7,302 bases of DNA from Anaerolinea thermophila (GCA_020722305.1 DYLB01000043.1:6616-13917); one strand, 5' to 3'. Positions 1-6,079 are shown, counted from the first letter of the stretch. The notes: generated by a model from the letters alone, not told the origin. Numbers and translations are program-made.

Positions 1-62
1 GGCAAGAATTCCGCCTGACGAGTAAACGGTCAAAAGCCGAAGACTTTTGAGGCCAAACGTTG

Positions 63-68
63 TATACT
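63..68 (+). promoter_or_regulatory. Possible -10 element (TATACT) for the GNAT gene
   Basis: TATACT lies 30 bp upstream of the ATG at 99 and would place transcription start near 75, leaving a short leader that contains the ribosome binding site. No convincing -35 is seen at 16-18 bp upstream; the TTGAGG at 47-52 is too close. A small inverted repeat, TCAAAAG (30-36) and CTTTTGA (44-50), sits just upstream and could be an operator or the tail of an upstream terminator. The call rests on the hexamer and its position only. Confidence 0.3.
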
Positions 69-88
69 ACTTGTAACTATTTTATCCC

Positions 89-93
89 GGAGG
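89..93 (+). promoter_or_regulatory. Ribosome binding site GGAGG for the GNAT gene
   Basis: GGAGG lies 5 nt before the ATG at 99. It decides the start: the reading frame stays open upstream to a TTG at 60, but that codon has no Shine-Dalgarno and sits on the putative -10, so the 13 extra residues are probably not translated. Confidence 0.75.
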
Positions 94-98
94 CCCCT

Positions 99-1232
99 AT
101 GCTGTCCATCGAAAAGGTCAATACCGAAGACAAATCCCAGGTCAGGCGTTTTGTGCAGCTCCCCCACCGGCTCTACAAGGACTGCCCCCAATGGGTTCCG
201 CTGCTCAACATTGACGCTTACACCTACCTGAACCGTAAGAAACATCCCTTCTACGAGCATTCGGAGGTGGATTTCTTCCTGGCAGTGCGTGACGGCCGGG
301 ACGTGGGCCGGATCGCCGCCATCGAGAATAAACCGTTCAACGCGTACCACCGCGTCAAAAAGGCCAATTTCTACTTCTTCGACTGCGAAAACGACTCGGA
401 AGCCGCCGCGGCCCTGCTGGATACCGTCGAAGCCTGGGCCAAAGCCCGCGGGCTGGAAGCGGTCGTCGGGCCGAAGGGCATGGGTCCGCTCGATGGCTAC
501 GGCATCCTGGTCTTCGGCCACGAGCACCGCAACACCATGACCATGCTCAACTACAACCACGCCTACTACCAGACGCTGGTCGAGGAACGGGGCTACGAAA
601 AAGAAGTGGATTTCGTCTCCTGCTACCTGCCCGCCGACAGCTTTCGCATCCCGGAGCGGGTCGAGCGCATTGCCCAACGCGTGATGGCGCGCGGCAATTT
701 ACAGGTCAAGCGCTTCAAGAACAAGAAGGAATTGATCGCCTGGGCGCCGCGCATCGGCAAAGCCTACAACGCCGCCTTCGTCGAAAACTGGGAATATTAC
801 CCGCTCACCCAGCGCGAAATTGACTTCGTGGTGGACAATATCATGATGGTCGCCGACCACCGCCTGATCAAGATCATCACCCACGGCGAGGAAGTGGTCG
901 GCTTCCTGTTCGCCTTCCCGGACGTGTCGGCCGCGCTCCAGCGCGCCCGGGGCCATCTCAACCCGCTCTCGCTGGCCGACCTGCTGCTCGACATGCGGCG
1001 CACCAAAAGCGTCGCGGTCAACGGCATGGGCATCCTGCCCGAACACCAGGGGCACGGCGGCAACGCCATCCTGTACGCCGAAATGGGTCGCACCCTGCTC
1101 GATTATGGACAGTTCACCCACGTCGAAATGAGCCAGGTGGCCGAAACCACCGAGCAAATGCGGGCCGATTTGAAGAATTTGAACGGGGTGGAATACAAGA
1201 ACCATCGTGTCTATCGGAAAAATATTCGATGA
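99..1232 (+). CDS. YghO-like GNAT-fold N-acetyltransferase family protein
   Basis: The 377-residue protein resembles the large YghO-like family of GNAT-fold proteins, whose substrate is unknown. The N-terminal part has the family-typical pattern: RRFVQLPHRLYKDCPQWVP at about 16-34, then KKHPFYEHSEVDFFLAVRDGRDVGRIAAIEN at about 48-77, where an aromatic-rich stretch precedes a GNAT beta-strand with the (D/R)VGRIAA signature. The C-terminal half carries an acetyl-CoA binding motif A-like segment, GILPEHQGHGGNAIL (311-325), fitting the Q/RxxGxG/A consensus after a hydrophobic strand (VAVNGMGI). No signal peptide or membrane helix is seen, so it is probably cytosolic. The ATG at 99 is chosen for its GGAGG 5 nt upstream. 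The gene appears monocistronic: a repeat-filled 129-bp gap separates it from the next gene. The fold is well supported; acetyl transfer to a particular acceptor is not known for the family. Confidence 0.85.
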   Translation: MLSIEKVNTEDKSQVRRFVQLPHRLYKDCPQWVPLLNIDAYTYLNRKKHPFYEHSEVDFFLAVRDGRDVGRIAAIENKPFNAYHRVKKANFYFFDCENDSEAAAALLDTVEAWAKARGLEAVVGPKGMGPLDGYGILVFGHEHRNTMTMLNYNHAYYQTLVEERGYEKEVDFVSCYLPADSFRIPERVERIAQRVMARGNLQVKRFKNKKELIAWAPRIGKAYNAAFVENWEYYPLTQREIDFVVDNIMMVADHRLIKIITHGEEVVGFLFAFPDVSAALQRARGHLNPLSLADLLLDMRRTKSVAVNGMGILPEHQGHGGNAILYAEMGRTLLDYGQFTHVEMSQVAETTEQMRADLKNLNGVEYKNHRVYRKNIR

Positions 1233-1240
1233 TGTCACTG

Positions 1241-1259
1241 CCAGGAACACCTGTCCTGG
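1241..1259 (+). terminator. Small hairpin after the GNAT gene, terminator-like without U-tract
   Basis: CCAGGA (1241-1246) and TCCTGG (1254-1259) form a 6-bp stem with a 7-nt loop, starting 8 nt after the GNAT stop codon. No T-run follows, so it is not a classical intrinsic terminator. It may only stabilise the 3' end. Confidence 0.3.
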
Positions 1260-1267
1260 GCGGTTAT

Positions 1268-1284
1268 CCTGAGCTTGTCGAAGG
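1268..1284 (-). repeat. Dispersed intergenic repeat fragment, CTTCGAC..GCTCAG family
   Basis: On the minus strand this reads CCTTCGACAAGCTCAGG. A related sequence, CTTCGACTGCGCTCAGT, occurs at 6554-6570 on the plus strand inside a gene; both share CTTCGAC and GCTCAG separated by 2-3 variable bases. From memory, sequences like these recur many times in Chloroflexota genomes and metagenome bins, but no search was run. It forms the left part of a composite repeat region reaching to about 1345. Confidence 0.5.
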
Positions 1285-1294
1285 GCTGGACAAA

Positions 1295-1334
1295 GGGAAG
1301 CAATCTACTCGACAAAACCGAGAGATTGCTTCCC
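1295..1334. repeat. Bulged inverted repeat (16 bp stem) between the GNAT and 4-TM genes
   Basis: GGGAAGCAATCT (1295-1306) and AGATTGCTTCCC (1323-1334) are perfect 12-bp arms. Inside them CTCG (1308-1311) pairs with CGAG (1319-1322) after a single bulged A at 1307, leaving a 7-nt loop (ACAAAAC). In total, 16 bp pair in a 40-nt element. It ends about 28 nt before the ATG of the next gene. The TCGCAATGACC that follows (1335-1345) looks like the tail of the same element. The symmetry is seen directly; its identity as a miniature mobile or REP-like repeat is inferred. Confidence 0.7.
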
Positions 1335-1361
1335 TCGCAATGACCAATGGAAAGGTATCGA

Positions 1362-1895
1362 ATGCTGACCCACCCCCTGGCCTTCATCCCTGACCAACTC
1401 CGCAAGCCGCTCTTCTGGGCGGCTCTCATCTTGACCCTGGGCCTGTTCGCCGCTTTCCGGGTTTTGAACGCCCCGATCACGACTCCCGCCGCGCCTGGCG
1501 GCATCGTCACCTTCGAACTGGCCGGCACCGTCAAAAAAGCGGCCGAGATCATCCACTCATGGGATGCCAAAGCCGGCCTGTTCGCCGCCTTCGGCCTCGG
1601 CCTGGATTATCTCTTCATGCCCGCCTACGCTCTGGCCCTGTCCCTCGGCATCCTGCTGGCGGCCGGCCGTCACACCGGCGCGTGGACGAAAGTCGGCGCG
1701 TGGCTGGGCTGGGGCGCCTTCGCGGCGGCCCTGTTCGATGCGGTCGAAAACATCGCCCTGTTCAAACTCCTGATCGGCTCACGGATGCAACTCTGGCCGC
1801 GACTGGCCTATTGGAACGCAACCGTCAAATTCGGCCTGCTGCTCATCGGCCTGGGATTCGCCCTGGTCGCCTGGCTGTGGCCGAGGAAGAAATAG
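1362..1895 (+). CDS. Uncharacterised 4-TM integral membrane protein
   Basis: The 177-residue protein is strongly hydrophobic. Membrane segments are visible at about 17-35, 72-101 (probably one long or kinked helix), 109-137 and 154-173. An outer loop of about 35 residues (36-70) follows helix 1 and is rich in Pro, Thr and Gly. Charged or polar residues inside the membrane stretches are the striking part: LDYLFMPAYAL (81-91) and FDAVENIAL (125-133), where Asp/Glu/Asn would face each other in neighbouring helices. I recall similar DY...AYA and DxxEN patterns in other unnamed 4-TM bacterial proteins but cannot name the family. The protein ends with a positive tail (WPRKK), suggesting a cytoplasmic C-terminus. 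The start at 1362 is preferred over the ATG at 1347 because AAAGG (1351-1355) lies 6 nt before it. Confidence 0.75.
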   Translation: MLTHPLAFIPDQLRKPLFWAALILTLGLFAAFRVLNAPITTPAAPGGIVTFELAGTVKKAAEIIHSWDAKAGLFAAFGLGLDYLFMPAYALALSLGILLAAGRHTGAWTKVGAWLGWGAFAAALFDAVENIALFKLLIGSRMQLWPRLAYWNATVKFGLLLIGLGFALVAWLWPRKK

Positions 1896-1906
1896 ACGAC
1901 TGCCCA

Positions 1907-1935
1907 TTGAATCCAACGCCATTTCCGGCTATAGT
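1907..1935 (+). promoter_or_regulatory. Sigma-70-like promoter TTGAAT-17-TATAGT
   Basis: TTGAAT (1907-1912) and TATAGT (1930-1935) are separated by exactly 17 bp, the best -35/-10 pair in the window. Start would be near 1942, giving a leader of about 170 nt before the SH3/peptidase gene. It begins 12 nt after the stop of the membrane-protein gene. A terminator-like hairpin lies immediately downstream at 1951-1984, so either the leader is subject to attenuation or one of the two calls is wrong. Confidence 0.5.
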
Positions 1936-1949
1936 ATTGGTGTAACATC

Positions 1950-2051
1950 TGTTGTTTGAGCTTGGGGCTTATGAACAACTTTTTATGACGCATCACATCA
2001 TTCCCCATGCCCCAATTAGCTGCTGTGGGTTGGTGCTTCGGACAAACAACA
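1950..2051 (+). promoter_or_regulatory. Possible structured 5' leader of the SH3/peptidase gene
   Basis: TGTTGTTTG (1950-1958) is perfectly complementary to CAAACAACA (2043-2051), and inside this TTGGGGC (1962-1968) is complementary to GCCCCAA (2009-2015). Together they would fold a roughly 100-nt multi-branched leader. These pairings use the same bases as the terminator-like hairpin at 1951-1984, so the two folds exclude each other. I do not recognise a known riboswitch. A single sequence cannot show whether the pairing is conserved. Confidence 0.3.
1951..1984 (+). terminator. Terminator-like hairpin with U5 tract
   Basis: GTTGTTT (1951-1957) pairs with GAACAAC (1973-1979, one G-U). After a 2-nt bulge, GAGC (1958-1961) pairs with GCTT (1967-1970), closing a 5-nt loop. 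TTTTT (1980-1984) follows directly. The stem has only four G-C pairs, so it is weaker than typical. It could end transcripts of the membrane-protein gene (stop at 1895), or act as an attenuator if the promoter at 1907-1935 is used. Confidence 0.4.
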
Positions 2052-2102
2052 CCCTGATCCAGACCTGAAGGGACTCGTCAGCCCATTTCGTCAATTCACA
2101 AG

Positions 2103-2108
2103 AAGGAG
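2103..2108 (+). promoter_or_regulatory. Ribosome binding site AAGGAG
   Basis: AAGGAG lies 6 nt before the ATG at 2115, a near-ideal arrangement. It favours that ATG over the in-frame TTG at 2109. Confidence 0.8.
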
Positions 2109-2114
2109 TTGGTT

Positions 2115-3473
2115 ATGGCTGAGTACGCGCGTTTACGGGCGGATATCAACATCCGCAGGACGGCTTCTCCACAGGCGGAAATCGTCGAACGTTTCCCGAC
2201 CAATTGCCTGGTCGAGATATTGGAAGACCAGGGAGACTGGCTGAAGGTCAAGGCGCTCCGCATCAAGAAAACGCCGACAGGTTTCATCCCCCGGCTCGGG
2301 CTGGTCTTCCCGGACGGGGCGCAGCCGCCCGTTTTCCCGGCAATTTCCCTGGACGGGGGCGCCCGGAGCATCCCCTCCGTCCCCGCCGATTTGCCCCTGA
2401 AAGACTTCCTCGCCTGGCTGGACACGGACGACGCCCCGCCCTGGATCACGCCGAATGACTGGGCGCAGCTCCCCGTCCCGGCTAACGAGGATGCCCGTCT
2501 GGCGATCAAAGCCGTCATCCAGAACAACATGGCCGAGTGGCAGGCCTGGGTCGCAAGCATCGAGGCCGCCAACCGCCAGGACGAGGCGGTCATGGGCGAA
2601 TGGATGACCCTCAAGAGCGGCGGTCGGGAATTGTTTACCGTCAAACCCCATTACATCTACAAAGATCCACGCATCAACGGGCATTACTGGGGGACCGCCC
2701 TCAAAGGCCAGATCTTGCACTGGACAGGCCGGGTGGTAAAAAGCGACATCCCGGACGGCGCACAGCGGACTTATTACGAGGTCAACTTCTACCGTCTCGA
2801 CCGGGCCATGACCGGCTGGTTCCGCAGCGACATCATGGCTGATTACGTCTACCCGGAGCTGGACAAAGACCCGGAAATCGAGGCCAACAAAGCCAATGCC
2901 TTCGACCTGACCCAGCCGGTCCTGCGAATCCCCCAAGACCCGGAGATCGCGGCCGCCAAAGCCGCCGGGTACACCGGCGCCCAATACATAGACATCCGCA
3001 ACGCCCTGGGAAAGGCTTTGCGGCATTTCTGCCTGTGCGGCGAATTCTGCGTCTCGGCCATCGTGGGGTTAGACATCATCCCGGTATTGAGCAACTGGCT
3101 CCAGAGCGGATACTGGCGAGTACATGAGATCCTCAACAACCCGAAGGAAGGGACAGGCCTGGGCGACTTGCAATCCATCCTGCAACTCTACAACTGTTTC
3201 GGCGTGATCTACAACAGCGCGCCGGTTTCGCCCCAGTTCATCAAGAACCGCCTGCTCAGCGGCCAATTTGCCATTTCGGGTTGCAGCATCACCAGCGGCG
3301 GAAAGGTCAAGGAAGGCGAAGGCATCCGTCACTGGGTGGTCGTGGAAGATGTCCTCCCGGTGGGGAACAGCGGCTGGGTGCGCCTCTATAACCCGTTCCA
3401 CAACCGGTCCGAAGTGTACGAGTACGAATACTTCATGAGATCGGCCGGAACGGGCATCGGGATGTGGGTGTAG
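2115..3473 (+). CDS. SH3-domain protein with C-terminal papain-fold (C39-like) cysteine peptidase domain
   Basis: The 452-residue protein starts with a bacterial SH3 domain (about 4-62): LRADINIRRTASPQAEIV, GDWLKVKAL and GFIPRLGL match the usual n-Src/RT-loop pattern. A second SH3-like unit is seen at about 172-246 (LFTVKPHYIYKDP ... AMTGWFRSDIMADYV), after a linker with tryptophan-rich helices. The C-terminal part (about 300-452) looks like a C39-like, papain-fold peptidase: Cys308 in CGEFCVSAIVG (Cys312 is an alternative nucleophile), His406 in GIRHWVVV, and Asn426 in RLYNPFHN, where the family usually has Asp-Pro. No signal peptide, lipobox or membrane helix is present, unusual for a protein whose SH3b domains would be expected to meet cell wall. 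Cell-wall peptide cleavage, self-processing or export by a non-Sec route are all possible. The start is set by the AAGGAG 6 nt upstream. The peptidase call is by motif pattern only. Confidence 0.75.
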   Translation: MAEYARLRADINIRRTASPQAEIVERFPTNCLVEILEDQGDWLKVKALRIKKTPTGFIPRLGLVFPDGAQPPVFPAISLDGGARSIPSVPADLPLKDFLAWLDTDDAPPWITPNDWAQLPVPANEDARLAIKAVIQNNMAEWQAWVASIEAANRQDEAVMGEWMTLKSGGRELFTVKPHYIYKDPRINGHYWGTALKGQILHWTGRVVKSDIPDGAQRTYYEVNFYRLDRAMTGWFRSDIMADYVYPELDKDPEIEANKANAFDLTQPVLRIPQDPEIAAAKAAGYTGAQYIDIRNALGKALRHFCLCGEFCVSAIVGLDIIPVLSNWLQSGYWRVHEILNNPKEGTGLGDLQSILQLYNCFGVIYNSAPVSPQFIKNRLLSGQFAISGCSITSGGKVKEGEGIRHWVVVEDVLPVGNSGWVRLYNPFHNRSEVYEYEYFMRSAGTGIGMWV

Positions 3474-3475
3474 AT

Positions 3476-3502
3476 GTAGGTCACGCTTGAAGCGTGACCT
3501 AC
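3476..3502. repeat. Perfect 27-bp palindrome between convergent genes, REP- or terminator-like
   Basis: GTAGGTCACGCTT (3476-3488) and AAGCGTGACCTAC (3490-3502) are perfect 13-bp arms around one central G. It fills nearly all of the 33-bp gap between the stop codons of two convergent genes (3471-3473 on plus, 3507-3509 on minus). In the plus gene's frame it adds a second stop (TAG at 3477) right after the first. It shares CGTGACCTAC with the hairpin at 5526-5535. No T-run follows on either side, so a Rho-independent terminator of classical form is not shown. Confidence 0.75.
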
Positions 3503-3506
3503 GGGA

Positions 3507-4856
3507 CTATTTCACCGCTTTGTCCGTGATCTCCAGCGCCTTATCCAAAACATCGAAACCTTCCCGCAACTGCGCCTCGGTGATGACCAGCGGCGGGATG
3601 ATCAGCACCGTGTGCCAGTGGGTGTACAGGAACAGGCCGTGCTCCAGGCAATACTTCCGCAGGGCGATCATCTCCGGGGACGAGCCGTTCCAGGGGGCCA
3701 TCGGCTCCTTGGTCTTGCGGTCTTTGACCAGTTCCAGGATGCCGAACAGCCCGATATTGCGGACTTCGCCCACCGATGGATGACTCTCGCCCAGGTCTTT
3801 CAGCATCCGGTTCAGCACCGGACCCAAGCCGGCCGCGTGCTCGACGAGCTGATCCTGCCTGATGACGCCGATATTCGCCACCGCGGCCGCCAGCGAGACC
3901 GGGTGCGCAGTGTAGGTCAGCCCGCCTTCGTAGGTTCTATTGTCGAACGTCGCCGCGATCTCCGGCTTCATCGCCACCGCCCCCAGCGGCGCATAAGCAG
4001 ACGTGAGTCCCTTGGCCATGGTCATAATGTCGGGGACGACATCCCAATGGTCAACGGCGAACCACTTCCCGGTCCGGCCAAAGCCGCTCATCACCTCGTC
4101 GGCGATCATCACGATCCCGTACTTGTCACACAGGGCGCGCACGCCCTGCATGTATCCCTCCGGCGGGATGAGGATCCCGTTCGTGCCGGTCACGCTTTCC
4201 ATCAGGACCGCCGCAATCGTCTCCGGCCCCTCGTAAGTGATGACTTCTTCGAGGTGATTGAGGTAATCCTGGGTGAACTCGGCCTCGGAAATGTCTGGGT
4301 TGGTGCGGTGGAAGGTGGAGCGGTAACGGTACGGGTCGAGGAAGTGGACCACGCCGGGCATCAGCAGCGGCTCCCACATCTGGCGGCGCGGGTCGCCGGT
4401 AGCGGCCATCGCCCCGGCGGTGGCCCCGTGGTAGGAGCGGTAGCGGGTCAGGACTTTGTGGCGTCCGGTGTAGGCCCGGGCCAGTTTGATGGCGTTCTCG
4501 TTGGCATCCGCCCCGCCCAGGGTGAACAGCACCTTCGTCAGCGCCGAAGCGGGCGAGATGTCGGCCACCAGTTTGCTGGCCTCGGCCCGGATGCGGGTCG
4601 CCATGCCGGGCGCGGCGTAGGGCAATTCGTCCAGTTGGGCTTTCATGGCTTCGATCACCCGCCGGTCGCCGTGGCCGATATTGACGCACATGGTCATCGA
4701 GTTGAAATCGAGATAACGCTTGCCGTCGGTGTCCCAGAAATACACGCCTTCGGCGCGGCCCACCGGGATGGGGTTGACTTTGGCCTGTGCGGCCCAGGTC
4801 CAGAAGACGTGTTCGCGGGAGAGGGGGAGGATTTGATCGTTGGGGAGGGATGGCAT
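3507..4856 (-). CDS. Class III PLP-dependent aminotransferase
   Basis: The 449-residue enzyme has the full set of class III (fold type I) transaminase features. GlyGlyAla at 114-116 (LGGADANENAIKLAR) and Tyr142-His143-Gly144 bind the cofactor region; Asp253 in IADEVMSGFGRTGKW contacts the pyridine nitrogen; Lys282 in TMAKGLTSAYAPLGA is the Schiff-base lysine. Length is normal for the family and no key residue is missing. Enzymes with this overall look are often annotated as taurine, beta-alanine or 4-aminobutyrate transaminases, using pyruvate or 2-oxoglutarate as acceptor; I lean to the taurine/beta-alanine-like group but cannot assign a substrate. It is probably cytosolic. The ATG at 4856 is chosen because AGAGG lies about 4 nt upstream on the minus strand; the frame is open to 4913 but those starts lack a binding site. 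The neighbours give no pathway clue. Confidence 0.93.
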   Translation of the reverse strand: MPSLPNDQILPLSREHVFWTWAAQAKVNPIPVGRAEGVYFWDTDGKRYLDFNSMTMCVNIGHGDRRVIEAMKAQLDELPYAAPGMATRIRAEASKLVADISPASALTKVLFTLGGADANENAIKLARAYTGRHKVLTRYRSYHGATAGAMAATGDPRRQMWEPLLMPGVVHFLDPYRYRSTFHRTNPDISEAEFTQDYLNHLEEVITYEGPETIAAVLMESVTGTNGILIPPEGYMQGVRALCDKYGIVMIADEVMSGFGRTGKWFAVDHWDVVPDIMTMAKGLTSAYAPLGAVAMKPEIAATFDNRTYEGGLTYTAHPVSLAAAVANIGVIRQDQLVEHAAGLGPVLNRMLKDLGESHPSVGEVRNIGLFGILELVKDRKTKEPMAPWNGSSPEMIALRKYCLEHGLFLYTHWHTVLIIPPLVITEAQLREGFDVLDKALEITDKAVK

Positions 4857-4918
4857 TTTGCCTCTTTGTGGGTTTTGTATGGCGTGTTGCGGGTGCATAC
4901 ACGCTCCACGCAAGGCAA

Positions 4919-4926
4919 ATTATAAT
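4919..4926. promoter_or_regulatory. Palindromic -10 element (ATTATAAT) in a divergent intergenic region
   Basis: ATTATAAT is self-complementary, so a perfect TATAAT is read on the plus strand (4921-4926) towards the kinase and on the minus strand (4924-4919) towards the aminotransferase. Predicted starts would be near 4933 on plus and 4912 on minus, leaving leaders of about 34 and 56 nt. No good -35 is visible at 17 bp on either strand; TTGTCA on the minus strand (4940-4935) is only 10 bp away. The region is 110 bp long and is otherwise without features. Confidence 0.5.
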
Positions 4927-4966
4927 ACCCGCCCTGACAACTCACCCAAAACCGAAAAGGAGACGA

Positions 4967-5530
4967 ATGCCCGAACCTTTCCCTTACACGCGCCTGGTCG
5001 TGGTCGGTGTGACCGGATCAGGCAAGTCCACGCTGGCCGAGCGGCTGGCGCAGAAACTGGGATTGGATTTCATCGAACTGGATGCCCTCTACTGGCAGCC
5101 GGGCTGGGAGGGGACGCCTGATGAGGAATTTGCCGCCAAAGTGGAAGCCGCCACGCGCGGGGACCGGTGGGCTGTCGCCGGGAACTACAGCCGCACCCGC
5201 CCGATCACCTGGCCCCGCGCCCAGGCCCTGGTCTGGATAGACTACCCGCTATGGACGGTCTTCCGGCGGCTGCTGCGTCGCACCCTTCACCGGGCGGTGA
5301 CGCGGGAGGTGCTGTGGGGGACTAATACCGAGCCGTTCTGGCCGCACCTCAAGCTCTGGTCGGACGAGTCGCTCTTCAAGTGGCTGTTCAAGACCTACTG
5401 GCGGCGCAAACGGGATTATCCCCGGCTGCTCGCCATGCCGGAGCATGCCCATTTGAAAGTTTTCCATTTCAAGAAACCCCAAGAGACAGACGCCTGGCTG
5501 GAGAGACTTCCCGTCACGTTGAAAACGTGA
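4967..5530 (+). CDS. P-loop kinase, FlaR/adenylate-kinase-like
   Basis: The 187-residue protein begins with a nucleotide-binding strand and Walker A motif, GVTGSGKST (14-22). It continues LAERLAQKLGLDFIELDALYWQPGWEGTPDEEF, the pattern of the small P-loop NTPases annotated as FlaR or 'topology modulation' proteins and related to adenylate kinase; the ELDALYW segment is characteristic. ALVWIDYPLWTVFRRLLRR (87-105) fits the Walker B-like strand and the start of the lid. The positive stretch KTYWRRKRDYPRL (142-154) matches the usual end of the lid region. The phosphate acceptor in this group is generally unknown. The start is supported by AAGGAG (4957-4962), 4 nt before the ATG; a longer in-frame extension upstream would run through the divergent promoter. 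The last codons (VTLKT and the TGA) lie in a repeat-like hairpin. Confidence 0.88.
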   Translation: MPEPFPYTRLVVVGVTGSGKSTLAERLAQKLGLDFIELDALYWQPGWEGTPDEEFAAKVEAATRGDRWAVAGNYSRTRPITWPRAQALVWIDYPLWTVFRRLLRRTLHRAVTREVLWGTNTEPFWPHLKLWSDESLFKWLFKTYWRRKRDYPRLLAMPEHAHLKVFHFKKPQETDAWLERLPVTLKT

Positions 5531-5540
5531 CCTACTCTCC
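5500..5540. repeat. Hairpin overlapping both stop codons of a convergent gene pair
   Basis: GTCACGTT (5513-5520) and AACGTGAC (5524-5531) form an 8-bp stem with a GAA loop. An outer stem of GGAGAG (5500-5505) and CTCTCC (5535-5540) is separated by a 7/3-nt internal loop. The kinase TGA (5528-5530) is in the right inner arm; the minus-strand gene's TAG is the complement of CTA at 5532-5534. The right half shares CGTGACCTAC with the perfect palindrome at 3476-3502, so both belong to one repeat family. It may act as a two-way transcript end; no T-run is present. Confidence 0.6.
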
Positions 5541-6029
5541 GCCACCCCTCAGCCAGCCGACCAGCATACTCACGCCCCAGGCTCCGGCCAGGGCCAGGAA
5601 GGCCAGCCACTCGAAAGTGAATTGGAGCTGGACCAGGATGGCAATTGTGGACAGTCCCAGGCCGATGAAAAGCAGGATCGCCAGCCGGAACAGGTGGGCC
5701 CGTTCCAGGAGGGCGACATTGTCTTCTTTGGAGGCGGAGCGCAGGCGGCGGTTGAAGTCGGCCAGGTCGTAGGCCAGCAGCGCGCCGAGGGCGCCGGCCA
5801 GCATCCAGCCGAAGGGCAGGTTCAGCCAGAGACCGGCCGCGGCCGCGGCGGTGAGCAGGAACAGGCCGAGGGCCGGGACCCACGTCCAGCGCTGGGACAG
5901 GCCGAGGGTCCAGAAAAGAGCGAGCAGGACCAGGCCGAGGGCCGGGAATAACTGTCCGTCGTCGCAATAAGCCCAGGCGAGCGCGCCGGTCCCCATCATC
6001 AAAGCTAAAAATTGAGCCAAGAAGGCCAT
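5532..6029 (-). CDS. Uncharacterised multi-TM membrane protein
   Basis: The 165-residue protein is mostly membrane-spanning. Hydrophobic segments are seen at about 4-20, 28-46, 50-69, 74-88, 113-135 and 138-160, so five or six helices are possible. One polar stretch, YDLADFNRRLRSASKEDNVALLERAH (87-112), joins the fourth and fifth segments and, being rich in Arg and Lys, is probably cytoplasmic. I do not recognise a family; the ADFNRRL..(9-10)..LERAH..RL segment may be a useful signature. The ATG at 6029 is chosen; a TTG at 6035 adds two residues and is closer to a GGGGA stretch, so it cannot be excluded. An extended -10 lies upstream at 6071-6079. The stop codon sits in the hairpin shared with the convergent kinase gene, one base past the kinase stop. 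Confidence 0.72.
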   Translation of the reverse strand: MAFLAQFLALMMGTGALAWAYCDDGQLFPALGLVLLALFWTLGLSQRWTWVPALGLFLLTAAAAAGLWLNLPFGWMLAGALGALLAYDLADFNRRLRSASKEDNVALLERAHLFRLAILLFIGLGLSTIAILVQLQFTFEWLAFLALAGAWGVSMLVGWLRGGGE

Positions 6030-6070
6030 GTGCAACTGTTCCCCGAACGGAAATTTGCCAGCATGGGGTC

Positions 6071-6079
6071 ATTTTACCA
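6071..6079 (-). promoter_or_regulatory. Extended -10 (TGGTAAAAT) for the multi-TM gene
   Basis: On the minus strand 6079-6071 reads TGGTAAAAT, matching the TGnTAnAAT form of an extended -10. Start would fall near 6064, about 35 nt before the ATG at 6029. No -35 is recognisable, which is common for extended -10 promoters. Confidence 0.45.

Noticed and set aside
30..677. 215-codon minus-strand open frame
   Set aside because: Antisense to the GNAT gene, with the V/G/H-rich composition of a shadow frame.
1971..1988. Five-codon ORF (MNNFL) in the leader of the SH3/peptidase gene, as a possible leader peptide
   Set aside because: Too short to be informative, lies within the terminator-like hairpin, and has no run of one regulatory amino acid.
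2133..3026. 297-codon minus-strand open frame
   Set aside because: Antisense to the SH3/peptidase gene; composition typical of a shadow and no recognisable domain.
4186..4195. GGTCACGCTT inside the aminotransferase gene, matching one arm of the 27-bp palindrome
   Set aside because: It encodes conserved enzyme sequence (SVTG region) on the minus strand and has no inverted partner; a chance 10-mer match.
3612..4925. Long plus-strand open frame of 437 codons
   Set aside because: It lies antisense to the aminotransferase, which has clear motifs; the product is rich in His, Arg, Gly and Val as expected for a shadow frame in GC-rich DNA.
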